Positions 8,791-17,926 of a stretch of DNA of 64,000 bases are shown in pieces (position 1 is the first letter of the stretch; every line of letters begins with the position of its first letter). Below the pieces are notes generated by a model. It worked only from the letters and a program-made list of their open reading frames with translations, made no database searches and was not told the DNA's origin. The stretch lies in assembly GCA_937879875.1 (NCBI GenBank), contig CALFMN010000021.1:88492-152491 (forward strand), read 5' to 3'. This DNA is from an uncultured Chloroflexota bacterium (lineage in GTDB: Bacteria; Chloroflexota; Dehalococcoidia; CAUJGQ01). The position numbers and the translations under genes are program-made.

Positions 8791-9861
8791 GCGATTGCGG
8801 GATAGAGATGCTGCAAGCGAATGCGGGCAGCGGCGGTGGTGAAGCGCCAGCGGATGGCGGTGGTGCCGGCGTTGCGCTCGGCCTCCCAGGCGGCGACCTC
8901 AGCGGTGAGCGTGTCGGCATCGGCGATGCGCCGGTCCAGGCACTGGCGGCTGAGGATGCTGCACTCAATCTCGGCCATGTTCAGCCACGACCCGTGCGGC
9001 GGCGTGTGATGCAGCTCCAGCTTATCCAGCAGGCGCGTGGCCTCGGCCGGTGGGAAGGCCTGGTACAGCGCCGCCCCACTATGCGTGTTCAGGTTGTCCA
9101 GCACCAGCACGAGGCGCTCGGCCTCGGGGTAGTGGACCTCGACCAGGTCTTTGATGACGTGGGCGCAGTCGACCGCCGTGCGCCGCGCGGTGACCGTCAC
9201 GTGCCGCCAACCGGCAAGCGGCTCACAGACCACAAAGAGGTTGGCCACGCCGTTGCGCACGTCCTCATCGTCCTCGCGGGCGGGCTGGCCCGGCTGGACC
9301 GGGCGTGGGGGCTGGACCGCGCCCACCAGGTGCTTGCTGGTCTCGTCCAGACAGACCTGCGGACGCCGGGGATCCTGGGGCCGGTGATAGACATCCAGCA
9401 CGTCCTCCAGCTGGCAGACCAAGGCGGCACTGCCCTGCGGCGGCAGGCACCAGCGCGTGTCTGCCAGGGCTTCAGCACGTTGTTTTGCGCGTGCGCCGTA
9501 CGGTTTCGTACGCGATCGCCTCGACGAGGTTGAGTTCGACCAGGCGCTGGGCGACCAGGCGCAAGGTCCAGCCCCTCCTCCACGAAGCGGCGGCGCACGC
9601 GCTCGACGGTGTCGCTGCTCACACCGGCGGTGGCGGCGATCGCGGCGTCGAAGCGGCCGGACTGCCCGGGCGGCGCATCGGCCAGCAGCAGGATGCGGGC
9701 GTGCTGGAGCGTGCGGGCGGCATGCGTGCCGCTGTGCAGGAACTGCTGCAGATGCTCCCGCTCAGCAGAGGTGAGGGTGACACGATAGCGTTTCGTTCGC
9801 ATGCGCCCAGCATGCCAGCGCCTTACCATAACGGGCAAGGCGGCCGTGATGGGGTACTAAG
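8780..9861 (-). mobile_element. Degraded IS630-family element, copy 1
   Basis: An IS of about 1.08 kb is delimited by imperfect inverted ends: CACGGCGCGATTGCGGG at about 8785-8801 and, reading inward from the right, TTAGTACCCCATCACGGC and CGCCTTGCCCG. It carries a broken transposase gene (8784-9838) and abuts a second IS630-type element in the opposite orientation. Confidence 0.6.
8784..9838 (-). pseudogene. IS630-family transposase, frameshifted and internally deleted
   Basis: The N-terminal part (minus strand from 9838, MRTKRYRVTLTSAEREHLQQ) is a helix-turn-helix region with GVSSDTVERVRRRFVEEGLD. It then loses roughly 30-60 residues normally present and shifts frame near 9500, where LVEAIAYETVRRTRK and NVLKPWQTR are in different frames. 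The DDE part runs from about 9422 to 8784 in a third frame with CLDETSK, LVLDNLNTHS and HGSWLNMAEIE, so the catalytic Asp, Asp and Glu are still present. At least two frame breaks make an active product unlikely. Confidence 0.85.
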
Positions 9862-9867
9862 CAGGTA

Positions 9868-10951
9868 GCCCTCGTTATGGTACGTTCGCGGCATGCGCCG
9901 CACGACGTTGAGCGACGAGGCACGGGCCGCGCTCCAGGCGGCCCGCCACGACTCTGGCTGGAGTCCGCGGGAGCGCGACCGGGTGGCGATGGTGCTGCTG
10001 TCGGCGGCGGGCTGGTCGCCACCGCGCATCGCCGGGCACTTCGGCTGTTCGGTGCAGCCAGTGCGTACGGCGCTCGACCAGTACGCGGCCAGCGGCCTGG
10101 ACGGGTTGCGCCACCGGCGGCCCGGCCCGCCGCCCAACGCCGCGCGACGCACGCAGGTGACGGCAGCGTTGACGGCGCTGCTGGAGCAAGACCGTAGCTG
10201 GACGGCGGCGCAGCTGGCAGCCGCGCTCGACGAGCAGGACATCCGGCTCAGCACGCGCCAGACGCGCACGTAGCTGGGCGGGATCGCCGCCTGGCGGCGC
10301 ACCGTGCGCACCCTGGCGCACAACCAGGCCCCGGTCAAGGTCGCCCGGGCCGAGCGGCACCTTGGGGTGCTGCAAAAACAGGGGGCGCCGGCCGGGCCAC
10401 GCTCTGCGATCGCGACGGTTGTGGCGTCAGCCCCAGCCAGCCGGTGAATTACCGTTGGACGCTGGTCGGGCAGCGCAAAGCCGTGCCCGACGAGAACCCC
10501 TGTGGGCGGCGCCTGCACGTGCTGGCGGCGCTGGTGTGCGACGGTCCCCATCCCAGCCTGACCTGGGACATGCAGCCACGCACGCTGCGGGCCAGCGACC
10601 TGCGCGCCTTCCTGCCCGGCATCCCCCGCCAGCCGGACACGCCGCTGGTCGTGGTGCTGGACAACGCCGGCAGGCAGCGCCGCAAGGCCGGGCAAGCAGC
10701 CGTGCCCGCGCTGTGGCGCCAGGGGCATCTATCTCTACTACCTGCCGCCCTCCAGTCCGCAGCTCAACGCGCTTGCGCGCGTCTTCGGCGTGATCAAGCC
10801 GTACGACCTACCCGAACGACGCTATGCCACCGATACCGCCCTGGAGGAGGCACTCGATGCCGCCTTTACCCGCTACGAAACCCGACTCCTCGCGAAAACG
10901 ACCCCACAACCGGGGCTAGCTGCTTAGGCTGTAAACTGGACGAGGGGCTTT
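9868..10951 (+). mobile_element. Degraded IS630-like element, copy 2
   Basis: The left end AGCCCTCGTTATGGTAC (about 9869-9885) and the complement of the right end (AGCCCCTCGTCCAGTTTAC, about 10934-10952) are similar imperfect inverted repeats. The element lies head-to-head with copy 1, and its right end interrupts an oxidoreductase gene whose tail starts near 10945. No target duplication can be assigned. Confidence 0.5.
9893..10927 (+). pseudogene. IS630-like transposase with stop and frameshifts
   Basis: The start MRRTTLSDEARAALQAARHD opens a HTH region (RIAGHFGCSVQPVRTALDQY). The frame hits TAG at 10271 and then continues as LGGIAAWRRTVRTLAHNQAP. It shifts near 10400 to SPSQPVNYRWTLVGQRKAVP with VVVLDNAG. 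It shifts again near 10718 to IYLYYLPPSSPQLNALARVF and the tail ending GLAA. The segment that normally carries the third catalytic acid (LNxIExVF) reads LNALARVF, so the Glu is lost. This is an inactive transposase. Confidence 0.85.
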
Positions 10952-11105
10952 CGGCCCCATTATCCGAACCGATCCTCAAAAGATGACTACAGTGCCTGGC
11001 GTCTTTGCTGCCGGCGACATCACGCGTTCCGCCCACAATGCGACCTGGGCAAGCGCCGATGGCGTCACTGCCGGCATGGCCCTGCACCGCTCGCTGGTCT
11101 TCTGA
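10945..11105 (+). pseudogene. 3' remnant of a thioredoxin-reductase-like flavoprotein
   Basis: The frame ending at TGA 11105 reads FGPIIRTDPQKMTTVPGVF, then AAGDITRSAHNATWASADGV and ends TAGMALHRSLVF. This is the conserved C-terminal end of two-dinucleotide-domain flavoproteins of the thioredoxin reductase type, including the PGVFAAGD FAD-binding motif. Everything upstream has been replaced by the IS630-like element, whose end lies at about 10951. The host gene was therefore cut by IS activity. Confidence 0.8.
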
Positions 11106-11457
11106 TCAGTACCCCACCCAATTGCGGGATTCCCATCAACCGGTGGAAGGCGCCGGCCGAGGATTGGCTGCGCGACCTCTACGAGAAGCGCCAGCGCAAG
11201 GCGGCGCGGACCTCGCGCGGGCGATCGCCGCCTTCGGCAATAGCGGCGGCACGCCGCTGCTCGGGACCGGCGACGATGGAGCGGTTCCCGGCCTGTAGTA
11301 TGCCCAGCCAACTCACATCACGCGCCCTGAGAGCCCTGCACGCGCGCCCGACACGCGAACGCGCGCTGTTGAAGCCGTCGCACTTGGAGTATTGTGACCT
11401 CGAAGCAGCCGCGCGTCGGCGGCGGTGCGATGCCGGTTCACGAGAGAGGTGAGGCAG
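11106..11457. other. Intergenic with possible coding remnant
   Basis: No intact gene is seen. Between about 11134 and 11240 the plus strand reads IPINRWKAPAEDWLRDLYEK, which looks like protein sequence but has no start and no family I recognise. It may be another fragment from the same disrupted region. Confidence 0.3.
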
Positions 11458-12600
11458 ATGGCGCAGATCTACTACTCCTGCGATTCGCATGTGGTGGAGG
11501 CGGCCGAGGTCTACGACGGCCTCGTGGACCGCTTCGGCGATCGGGCGCCGCGCATCGTCGACGGCGTCAACGGCCGCGAGGGCGTCTATCTCTACTGGCC
11601 GAAGCTCAACCGGCCGATCCTCGTTGGCCGCCTGGGCATCGCCGGCAGCCGCCTCGACAACCCGGAAACGCACGAGCGCATGAAGCACGGCTGGGACAAC
11701 CTCAATCCCGGCGTCAAAGACCCGGTGGCGCGGCTCAAGGAGCAGCAGGTCGATGGCATCGTGGGCGAGGTGATGTACCCGAGCCTGAACATGTTCACCT
11801 TCGCCGTGCCCGATCGCGAGGTCGCGCAGGCGGTGATGCAGCGCCACAACGACTGGATCCGCGACTACTGCTCGCACGCGCCGGAACGGCTGATCGGCGT
11901 CGCCTGCCTGCCGCTGCCGGACGTGGACGAGGCGATCGCCGAGCTGTACCGCTGTGCGAAGATGGGCATCCGCGGCGTCGCCATCCCCTGCACGGCCCCC
12001 GTCGCCAAACCGTACAAAGATCCGGCCTACGAGCCGTTCTGGGCGGCGGCGGAAGAGGTCGGCCTGCCGATCACGATGCACATCTTCTGCGGCGCCGAGT
12101 GGGGCATGAGTCTGCCCGACTACTGGGATCCAATCGTCAGCTATACGCTCTCCCATGCCGGCATCTGGAATACGGTCAGCAACCTGATCACCTCCGGCGT
12201 CGCCGAACGGCATCCGAAGCTGCGCTTCATCTGCGCCGAGTGGGAGACGGGCTGGCTGGGGCACGTGCTCAAGCGCTTCGACCACGCGATCTACCGCAGC
12301 CGCGCCGACGCCTCGCCCGACCTGCAGATGCACGGCAGCGAGTACTTCAAGCGACAGTTCTTCGCCACGTTTGAAGACGACGACATCGGCGTGGAGACGC
12401 GCCACTCGATCGGCGTGGACCGGCTGCTGTGGGGCAACGACTATCCGCACCACGACTCGATCTGGCCGCGCTCGCAGGAGATCCTGCGCGAGATCATGGC
12501 CGGCGTGCCGGACGACGAGCGCGACGCGATGGTCTGGAAGAACGTGCAGCAGCTCTACGCGATCGACGAGTCGAAGCTGCCGGTGGGCGCGGCGGTGTAG
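11458..12600 (+). CDS. Amidohydrolase-family protein (COG2159 type)
   Basis: This 380-residue metal-dependent hydrolase of the amidohydrolase-2 group has a TIM-barrel fold. It starts MAQIYYSCDSHVVEAAEVYD, where the N-terminal D-S-H is the usual first metal-binding strand. ITMHIFCGAEWG and LRFICAEWETGW follow, and LLWGNDYPHHDSIWP carries the late catalytic Asp. ATG 11458 is used because GAGAGGTGAGG precedes it; an upstream ATG at 11425 has no better signal. Family members decarboxylate or hydrolyse aromatic and acyl substrates; the substrate here is unknown. Confidence 0.9.
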   Translation: MAQIYYSCDSHVVEAAEVYDGLVDRFGDRAPRIVDGVNGREGVYLYWPKLNRPILVGRLGIAGSRLDNPETHERMKHGWDNLNPGVKDPVARLKEQQVDGIVGEVMYPSLNMFTFAVPDREVAQAVMQRHNDWIRDYCSHAPERLIGVACLPLPDVDEAIAELYRCAKMGIRGVAIPCTAPVAKPYKDPAYEPFWAAAEEVGLPITMHIFCGAEWGMSLPDYWDPIVSYTLSHAGIWNTVSNLITSGVAERHPKLRFICAEWETGWLGHVLKRFDHAIYRSRADASPDLQMHGSEYFKRQFFATFEDDDIGVETRHSIGVDRLLWGNDYPHHDSIWPRSQEILREIMAGVPDDERDAMVWKNVQQLYAIDESKLPVGAAV

Positions 12601-12971
12601 TCGGCCCTGGTATTGGAAGCCTCCGGCGGTTGCGCTGTGCTCTGGCCCCGACCCCTCCCTCTCCCAATCCTGGAGAGAGGGAGGGGAGCTTGAACGCTGG
12701 TGGGATGGAGGCTGGGGCGGAGTGCGGAGGCCGCTCGCGGGCGCACCACTGTGTGCCCCTACGATCTGCGAACCAGTCACGCCGCCAGGTGCAACGCCCC
12801 GCACTTCGACAAATGTCCGGCTGAGACTACCGAGAATAGCTTGTCCGTCCCGACCCCCTTCGAATCCGGCACCAACTTGCTCGCTCCAGGCGCTCACGCG
12901 CGGCCTGCCTGCTTTACGATGGCCCAGACGGCGTCGTTGCCTGACTGAGGTACGACTGCGCCGAGCTTCCC
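12601..12971. other. Intergenic with a family B hairpin
   Basis: CCCCTCCCTCTC (12652-12663) and GAGAGGGAGGGG (12675-12686) form a perfect 12-bp stem around CCAATCCTG, the core of the family B repeat. It is placed to terminate the amidohydrolase transcript. I see nothing in the remaining ~280 bases. Confidence 0.6.
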
Positions 12972-13814
12972 CTGAAGGAGACGGCCACGAGGACGTCAGA
13001 TGCGAGCAGTCCGATAAAGACGGAATATGCGCTTGACAATGCCTGGCAGGGGGCACGTGAGCGCCTCCGGCTGCTGGAGGAGACCCAGGATCCGGGCACT
13101 CTCCGCCACCTGGACGCGCTGGGCGTAGCGAGTGGCTGGCGCTGTCTTGAGGTGGGTGGCGGCGGTGGCTCGATTGCGACCTGGCTCTGCCAGCGGGTTG
13201 GGCCGACTGGCCGGGTGGTGGCGACCGATATCGACACACGCTTCCTTGAGGCGCTGGATTTCTCCAACCTTGAGGTCCGCCAACAGAACATTGTCACCGA
13301 CGCCGTCGAGGAGGCCGGCTTCGACCTCGTCCACGCCCGCGCCGTGCTCATGCACCTCCCGGAGCGGCAGCGCGCGCTGGATCGGCTGGTGGCGGCCCTG
13401 AAGCCAGGGGGCTGGTTGCTCCTTGAGGAGGGTGAATATATTTCGCACGCGCTGCCTGACCCACGGATTGATGCGGCGGCGGGCGAACTGCTGGCGAAGC
13501 ACAAGCGCGCGCTGGATATCGGCGGGGCGACGAGCGGCATCGACTTTTACTACGGGCGGCGGCTCTTCGGGGACCTGCTTGCCCGGGGCATCGCCGACAT
13601 CGGGTCAGAAGGTCGGCTGGAGATGGTGCGCGGCGGCAGTACTCCAGCGAAGTTTTTGCAGCGTACTGGGCAGCAGACGCGACAGCAGCCTCAAGCGAGT
13701 GCACACATGTCTGAAACTGAGCGCGACGCGTTTCTCACTCTGCTCGATGACCCTGCCTTGCTCTATCTGGGTCCTATCTTGATGGCCGTGTGGGGTCGGA
13801 AACCACTCGGGTAG
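12972..13814 (+). CDS. Class I SAM-dependent methyltransferase, start uncertain
   Basis: The frame is coding from at least 13015 (TEYALDNAWQGARERLRLLE). It contains motif I CLEVGGGGGSIATWL, motif II VVATDID, and LVHARAVLMHLPER, a typical Rossmann methyltransferase that moves methyl groups from SAM. No ATG, GTG or TTG occurs in frame between the stop at about 12943 and GTG 13152, which lies within motif I and would delete it. An AAGGAG at 12975-12980 suggests initiation close by, for example at an ACG, or a mutated start; CTG 12972 is used only as a boundary. The product may be non-functional. The substrate is unknown. Confidence 0.7.
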   Translation: MKETATRTSDASSPIKTEYALDNAWQGARERLRLLEETQDPGTLRHLDALGVASGWRCLEVGGGGGSIATWLCQRVGPTGRVVATDIDTRFLEALDFSNLEVRQQNIVTDAVEEAGFDLVHARAVLMHLPERQRALDRLVAALKPGGWLLLEEGEYISHALPDPRIDAAAGELLAKHKRALDIGGATSGIDFYYGRRLFGDLLARGIADIGSEGRLEMVRGGSTPAKFLQRTGQQTRQQPQASAHMSETERDAFLTLLDDPALLYLGPILMAVWGRKPLG

Positions 13815-13989
13815 GCGAGGAACGGTGCTCGCTCTCTGCAAGCGGCGCCGGCCGAGGGTCTTCGCCCCGTGGTCCTCTGCGGCCAATTCCTCTGCACCGC
13901 GGACCGCGCATACTGTTGCCCGTGAGCGGCGTCTTTTGGCCGCCGCCGGTCACGCGAGCTGTCCGAATGTGTAAAGCATCCTGGCTCTC

Positions 13990-14185
13990 CCGCGATTTTG
14001 GTGACGATGGTTCGAGGGGCGATCTCGTCGAACGGCACGCCGAACCTGTCGTGCAGGACGAAGGTCACCCGCTCAGCTGGAGTCAGCGCGTCCGGTACGA
14101 GCAGCAGGGCCAGGCCCACTGCGTCGGAGACCACGGCTTCGTGCTCGGGATTTGCTTCGTCGGCGGGTTGCAGGAGCGTGATCCG
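13990..14185 (-). pseudogene. ECF sigma factor remnant (SigJ/ECF41-like)
   Basis: The minus strand reads [20 protein letters not shown], then [20 protein letters not shown] and [16 protein letters not shown]. This matches the region between sigma-2 and sigma-4 of ECF41-type sigma factors, including the LxPAERxxFVLHDxFxxPFxEIAP segment. The sequence then loses similarity ([14 protein letters not shown]) where region 4 should continue, and no sigma-2 region is upstream. It is a fragment with no functional product expected. Confidence 0.7.
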
Positions 14186-14239
14186 TCATAATACTGTCGA
14201 ACCACAACCGGTCCCTGTGACCGCCGGAGGAGCACAGAG

Positions 14240-14708
14240 ATGCCAGCAGGCAACAAGAGCACCAGCGCGAGCGGCGGAGAAGTCCCAGGGCTTCACGGAC
14301 GCGGAACGAGCCGCGATCAGGGCGCGCGCCCAGGAGCAGCAGGCGGACGCGCGCCGCGGCCGGCGCGCGGACAAGGCGGACGGGGAAAGCGCCGTGCTGG
14401 CGGCGATCGCCGCGATGACGGGACCGGATCGCGCCATGGGCGAGCGGCTCCATGCGATCATCACCGCCAGCGCGCCAGCCCTCTCACCGAAAACCTGGTA
14501 CGGGATGCCCGCGTATGCCAGGGACGGCAAGGTCGTCTGCTTCTTCCAAAGCGCGCAGAAGTTCAACACGAGGTACGCGACGTTCGGCTTCAACGACACG
14601 GCGCACCTCGACGAAGGCGCCATGTGGCCCGTCGCCTTCGCGCTGCAGGAGTTGACTGCCGCCGCCGAGGCACGGATCGCCGCGCTCGTGACGCAAGCGG
14701 TGGGCTGA
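14240..14708 (+). CDS. DUF1801-family protein with an early frameshift
   Basis: ATG 14240 has a strong GGAGGAG six bases upstream and encodes [13 protein letters not shown], the Ser/Thr/Lys-rich beginning usual for this family. The conserved domain lies one frame over: [59 protein letters not shown], ending at TGA 14708. A one-base shift is needed near 14275-14290. This is either a recent inactivating indel or a sequencing error. DUF1801 proteins are small soluble alpha/beta proteins, some called iron chaperones, with no firm function. Confidence 0.75.
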
Positions 14709-14769
14709 GGGCGCGCCGTCTGGCCTGGTTTGACGGTCATGACGGACCGAAACCTCGCCACGAGCTGCC

Positions 14770-16518
14770 GGGGCTTCCGCGAACCTGGTGAAGGCGAGCC
14801 GGTGACGCTAGCGACGTGATGCCAACCACGATCGACGCCGCTGACCTCCTACCCACTGGCTCGTAGTTCCGTGTCGAGGCGCTGAGCCGCACGGCGGACG
14901 CGAGCACCCTGCCCCTCACCAGTCCCCAACCGACCGCGGCCTGCCTGCGGTGCCGCGCGCCCTCGGCCGCCGTCCATAGTCGCTACCAACGCACGCTCGC
15001 CGACCTGCTCTGGGTCCGCCTACCCGTACGCCTCGACCTCCACGTCCGCAAGTTCTTCTGCCGCGTCTCCACCTGTACGCGGCAGATCTTCACCGAGCGG
15101 CTCCCCACGCTCGTTGCCCCCTCTGCGCGGCGCACGCTGGGCCTGACCGCAGCGCTCTGGCTGGTGGCGCTGGCCCCTGGTGGCGCAGCGGGCGCCCGGG
15201 TCGTCGCCGGGTTGGTGATGGGCACGAGCCCTGACACCTTGCTGCGGCTCATTCAGACCGCGCCAATCAGCAACCGCGAGCCGACCCGCGTGCTGGGCAT
15301 CGATGATTGGTCCTGGCGCCGCGGCCTGCGCTTCGGGACGATCCTCGTCGACCTCGAACGGCATTGCCCGGTGGACCTCCTGCCCGATCGTGCGGTCGAG
15401 CCCATCGTGGCATGGCTGAAGGCGCATCCCGGTATTGAAGTCATCAGCCGCGACCGCGCCCAGTGCTACGCCGAGGCGGCCAGGCAAGGGGCACCGGATG
15501 CCGTGCAGGTCGCCGACCGCTGGCATCTCCTCAAGAATCTGGCGGAGGCGCTGGAGCGCTGCCTGCTGCGCGCTGCCAGCAGCCGGAAAGTGGCCGCCCA
15601 GCACACCGCCGACCGCGACCCGCCGCTCCAGAGTTACCCGGACGCGGACTGCGTCCCCTGGGAACAGCGGGCCGAGGAGGCCAGCCAGGCGAAGCACCAG
15701 GCAGCCGTGGAGCGCTATCAGCGCATCCGCAGCCTGCATGCCGCCGGGGCCGACATCGCCGACATCGCCCGCACCGTCGGCGTCTCCCGCGTCACGGTGT
15801 ATCGCTATCTCCGGCTCACGGCGCTTCCTGAACGAAAACATTCCCGCTGCCGGCGGCCAGTGCTGGACCCCTACAAGGACTACCTGCTGCGCCGCTGGGA
15901 GGAGGGCTGCCACGTCAAACTCACCCTCTTCCGCGAAATTCAGGCGCAGGGCTATGCCTTCTCGGCGACGAACGTCTTCCGCTTCCTCAACCGGACGGCG
16001 CGAGCGCGGAGCCGCGACCCGGTCCAGGTCGTCCCACCCCCGGCCAGCGCCGTGCCCACGGCGCGCCAGGTCGCCGGACTGTTCGTCGCCCGGCCCGAGC
16101 GGCTGGCGAAGGACGACCGGGCCTCTCTCACGCGCTTGACGGCTGGGGAGCCGAGCCTGGCAATGGCGTATGCCCTCACCCAGGCGTTCGGCCGCATGCT
16201 GCGCGAGCGTCAGGGCGAGCAGCTCGATGACTGGCTCACGCAGGCGAAAGCGAGCGGGGTGAAGGAGCTGGCCGCCTATGCCTGCGGCCTGGAAGCGGAC
16301 GAGGCGGCGGTCACGGCGGGGCTGACGCTCGCCTGGAGCAACGGCCAGACCGAGGGCCACGTCCATCGCCTGAAGTTGCTCAAGCGCCAGAGCTACGGTC
16401 GCGCCGGCTTCGATCTCCTGCGCCGGCGCGTCCTGCTCGCTGCGTGAGCGATCAGCGCAGGCGCGACGCGGTTGACCGTTGCCTGCTCACCGCGATTCAC
16501 CAAAAGACCGGAAGACCC
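14770..16518 (+). mobile_element. ISL3-family insertion sequence
   Basis: An ISL3-type transposase is bracketed by imperfect 23-base inverted repeats. The left repeat is 14770-14792, beginning GGGGCTTCCG and ending TGGTGAA. The right repeat is 16496-16518, whose complement begins GGGTCTTCCG and ends TGGTGAA. Sixteen of 23 positions match. No clear 8-bp target duplication is visible. The element lies between a DUF1801 gene and a hydroxyacid dehydrogenase gene. Confidence 0.7.
14819..16447 (+). pseudogene. ISL3-family transposase with in-frame amber codon
   Basis: ATG 14819 begins a frame continuous to TGA 16447, interrupted only by TAG at 14864 (codon 16). After it come a zinc-ribbon (CLRCRAP and later FFCRVSTC) and the ISL3 DDE domain with VLGIDDWSWRRG, VISRDRAQCYAEAAR, VADRWHLLKNL, and the C-terminal WSNGQTEGHVHRLKLLKRQ. 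An internal HTH reads DIARTVGVSRVTVYRYL. The 541-codon length is normal. Loss of the N-terminal 15 codons would remove little, so a downstream start could restore partial activity; the IS may have died only recently. Confidence 0.85.
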
Positions 16519-16569
16519 AGCATCATTTGGCGAGGTGTGCAACGCCGCTCGCTCTTCGCCCTCTATTCC

Positions 16570-17535
16570 CTAACCCCTATTCCCTGCATTGAGCACGCGC
16601 TGCGGCGTGCCGGCGATGAACGCCTCGATGTTTTCCAGCGTTTGGCCGTAGAAGACGCGGTACGTGTCGGCGGTGACGTAGCCGAGGTGCGGCGTCAGCA
16701 CGACGTTCGGCAGCGAACGCAAGGGGTGGTCGAGCGGCAGCGGCTCCTGGTCGAACACGTCGAGGCCGGCGCCGGCGAAGGCGCCTGCCTGCAGCGCCGC
16801 GATCAGCGCGGCCTCGTCCACGATCGGGCCGCGCGAGGTGTTGACGAGATAGGCGGACGGCCGCAGCAGCGCCAGTTCGCGCGCGCCGAGCAGGCCGGTG
16901 CTGCGCGGGCTGAGCACGAGATGGATCGTAACGATGTCGCTCTGCGCCAGCAGCTCGTCCTTGCTCGCGCGCTCGGCGCCGCAGGCCCGCGCCCGTTCGT
17001 CGGTCAGGTTCTGGCTCCAGACGAGCAGACGCATGTGAAAGGCCCGCGCCACTTCCGCCACCTGCCCGCCGATGTTGCCCAGGCCGATGATGCCCAGCGT
17101 CTTGCCGTCGAGGCCGAAGCCGACCGTCTCCTGCCAGCCGCCGCCCCGCACCGAGCGGTCTTCACGCGGAATGCTGCGCACCAGCGCCAGGATCAGCCCC
17201 CAGGTCAGCTCCATCGTGGAGCGGCTGCCACCGCCCGTGCCGCAGACGAGCACACCGCGCTCAGTTGCGGCCTCCAAGTCGATCGCGGCGTTGCGCATGC
17301 CGGCGGTGCACAGCAGCTTAAGGTTGGGCAGCCGCTGCAAGAGCGAGCGGCGGAAGGGCGTGCGCTCGCGCAGCGCCATCACCACGTCGAAGGGCTGCAG
17401 CCGCTCGGCCAGCGCCGCCTCGTCCGTCAGATGATCGTGAAACGCCTCGACCCTGACCTTGCCTTCGAGGCGCCGCCAATCCGCGGAGCCGAGCGCTGCA
17501 TCCTGGTAGTCGTCGAGCAAAGCGACCCGCAGCAT
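16570..17535 (-). CDS. D-isomer-specific 2-hydroxyacid dehydrogenase
   Basis: This 321-residue NAD(P)-dependent enzyme of the D-2-hydroxyacid/phosphoglycerate dehydrogenase family starts MLRVALLDDYQDAALGSADW. The Rossmann motif GIIGLGNIGGQV is near residue 145. Catalytic Arg is in NTSRGPIVDE, Glu in FDQEPLP, and His in LTPHLGYVT. It reduces 2-ketoacids to D-2-hydroxyacids in the cytosol. ATG 17535 is chosen because a GAGG lies seven bases upstream, rather than the longer frame from 17562. It has no obvious operon partner. Confidence 0.93.
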   Translation of the reverse strand: MLRVALLDDYQDAALGSADWRRLEGKVRVEAFHDHLTDEAALAERLQPFDVVMALRERTPFRRSLLQRLPNLKLLCTAGMRNAAIDLEAATERGVLVCGTGGGSRSTMELTWGLILALVRSIPREDRSVRGGGWQETVGFGLDGKTLGIIGLGNIGGQVAEVARAFHMRLLVWSQNLTDERARACGAERASKDELLAQSDIVTIHLVLSPRSTGLLGARELALLRPSAYLVNTSRGPIVDEAALIAALQAGAFAGAGLDVFDQEPLPLDHPLRSLPNVVLTPHLGYVTADTYRVFYGQTLENIEAFIAGTPQRVLNAGNRG

Positions 17536-17587
17536 AATCGACCTCAATGATGCTGGCTGCACCCGGAGAAGCGGCTGAAGGGAGCGG

Positions 17588-17830
17588 CTAAGGCAGCGGC
17601 TCCGCCTGCTTGAGGGCGCGCTCGTCGAAAGCGGCGCGGGCGGAGAGCACCTGCTCGATGTTCGCCTCCGCCCACGCCCGCAGCGCTCCGATCGGCGCGA
17701 TCAGCGTCTCGTCCGGCGGCGTGAGCGCATACTCGACGCTCGACGGCGTGGTGGGATAGACGCGCCGGCTCACCAGCCCGTCACGTTCGAGGTTGCGCAG
17801 AAGATGCTGACGCAGACGCTGCGGTTTCAA
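17588..17830 (-). pseudogene. HxlR-type regulator, N-terminally truncated
   Basis: The 80 codons encode the C-terminal half of an HxlR winged helix: LRNLERDGLVSRRVYPTTPS, then VEYALTPPDETLIAPIGALR and WAEANIEQV. The conserved N-terminal part (CP...GGKW...I...L) is absent; a TGA lies just upstream in this frame. The only start is a TTG at 17830. It is divergent from the VOC gene with a palindrome between them, the usual arrangement for an HxlR regulator and its target, so this is probably the broken regulator of that gene. Confidence 0.7.
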
Positions 17831-17874
17831 TCCTCACTCGGCGACGCCGCTGGGTGCGACACGTGGCACTTGCT

Positions 17875-17886
17875 TCACTATAGTGA
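17875..17886. promoter_or_regulatory. 12-bp perfect palindrome, candidate HxlR operator
   Basis: TCACTATAGTGA is a perfect palindrome located 40 bases before the VOC gene start and 45 bases beyond the truncated HxlR frame. It is AT-rich in a GC-rich region, as expected for a promoter/operator. Confidence 0.5.
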
Positions 17887-17926
17887 GTATACCGGACGGA
17901 TGGCGTCCCGAAACGGAGGGTTTCAC

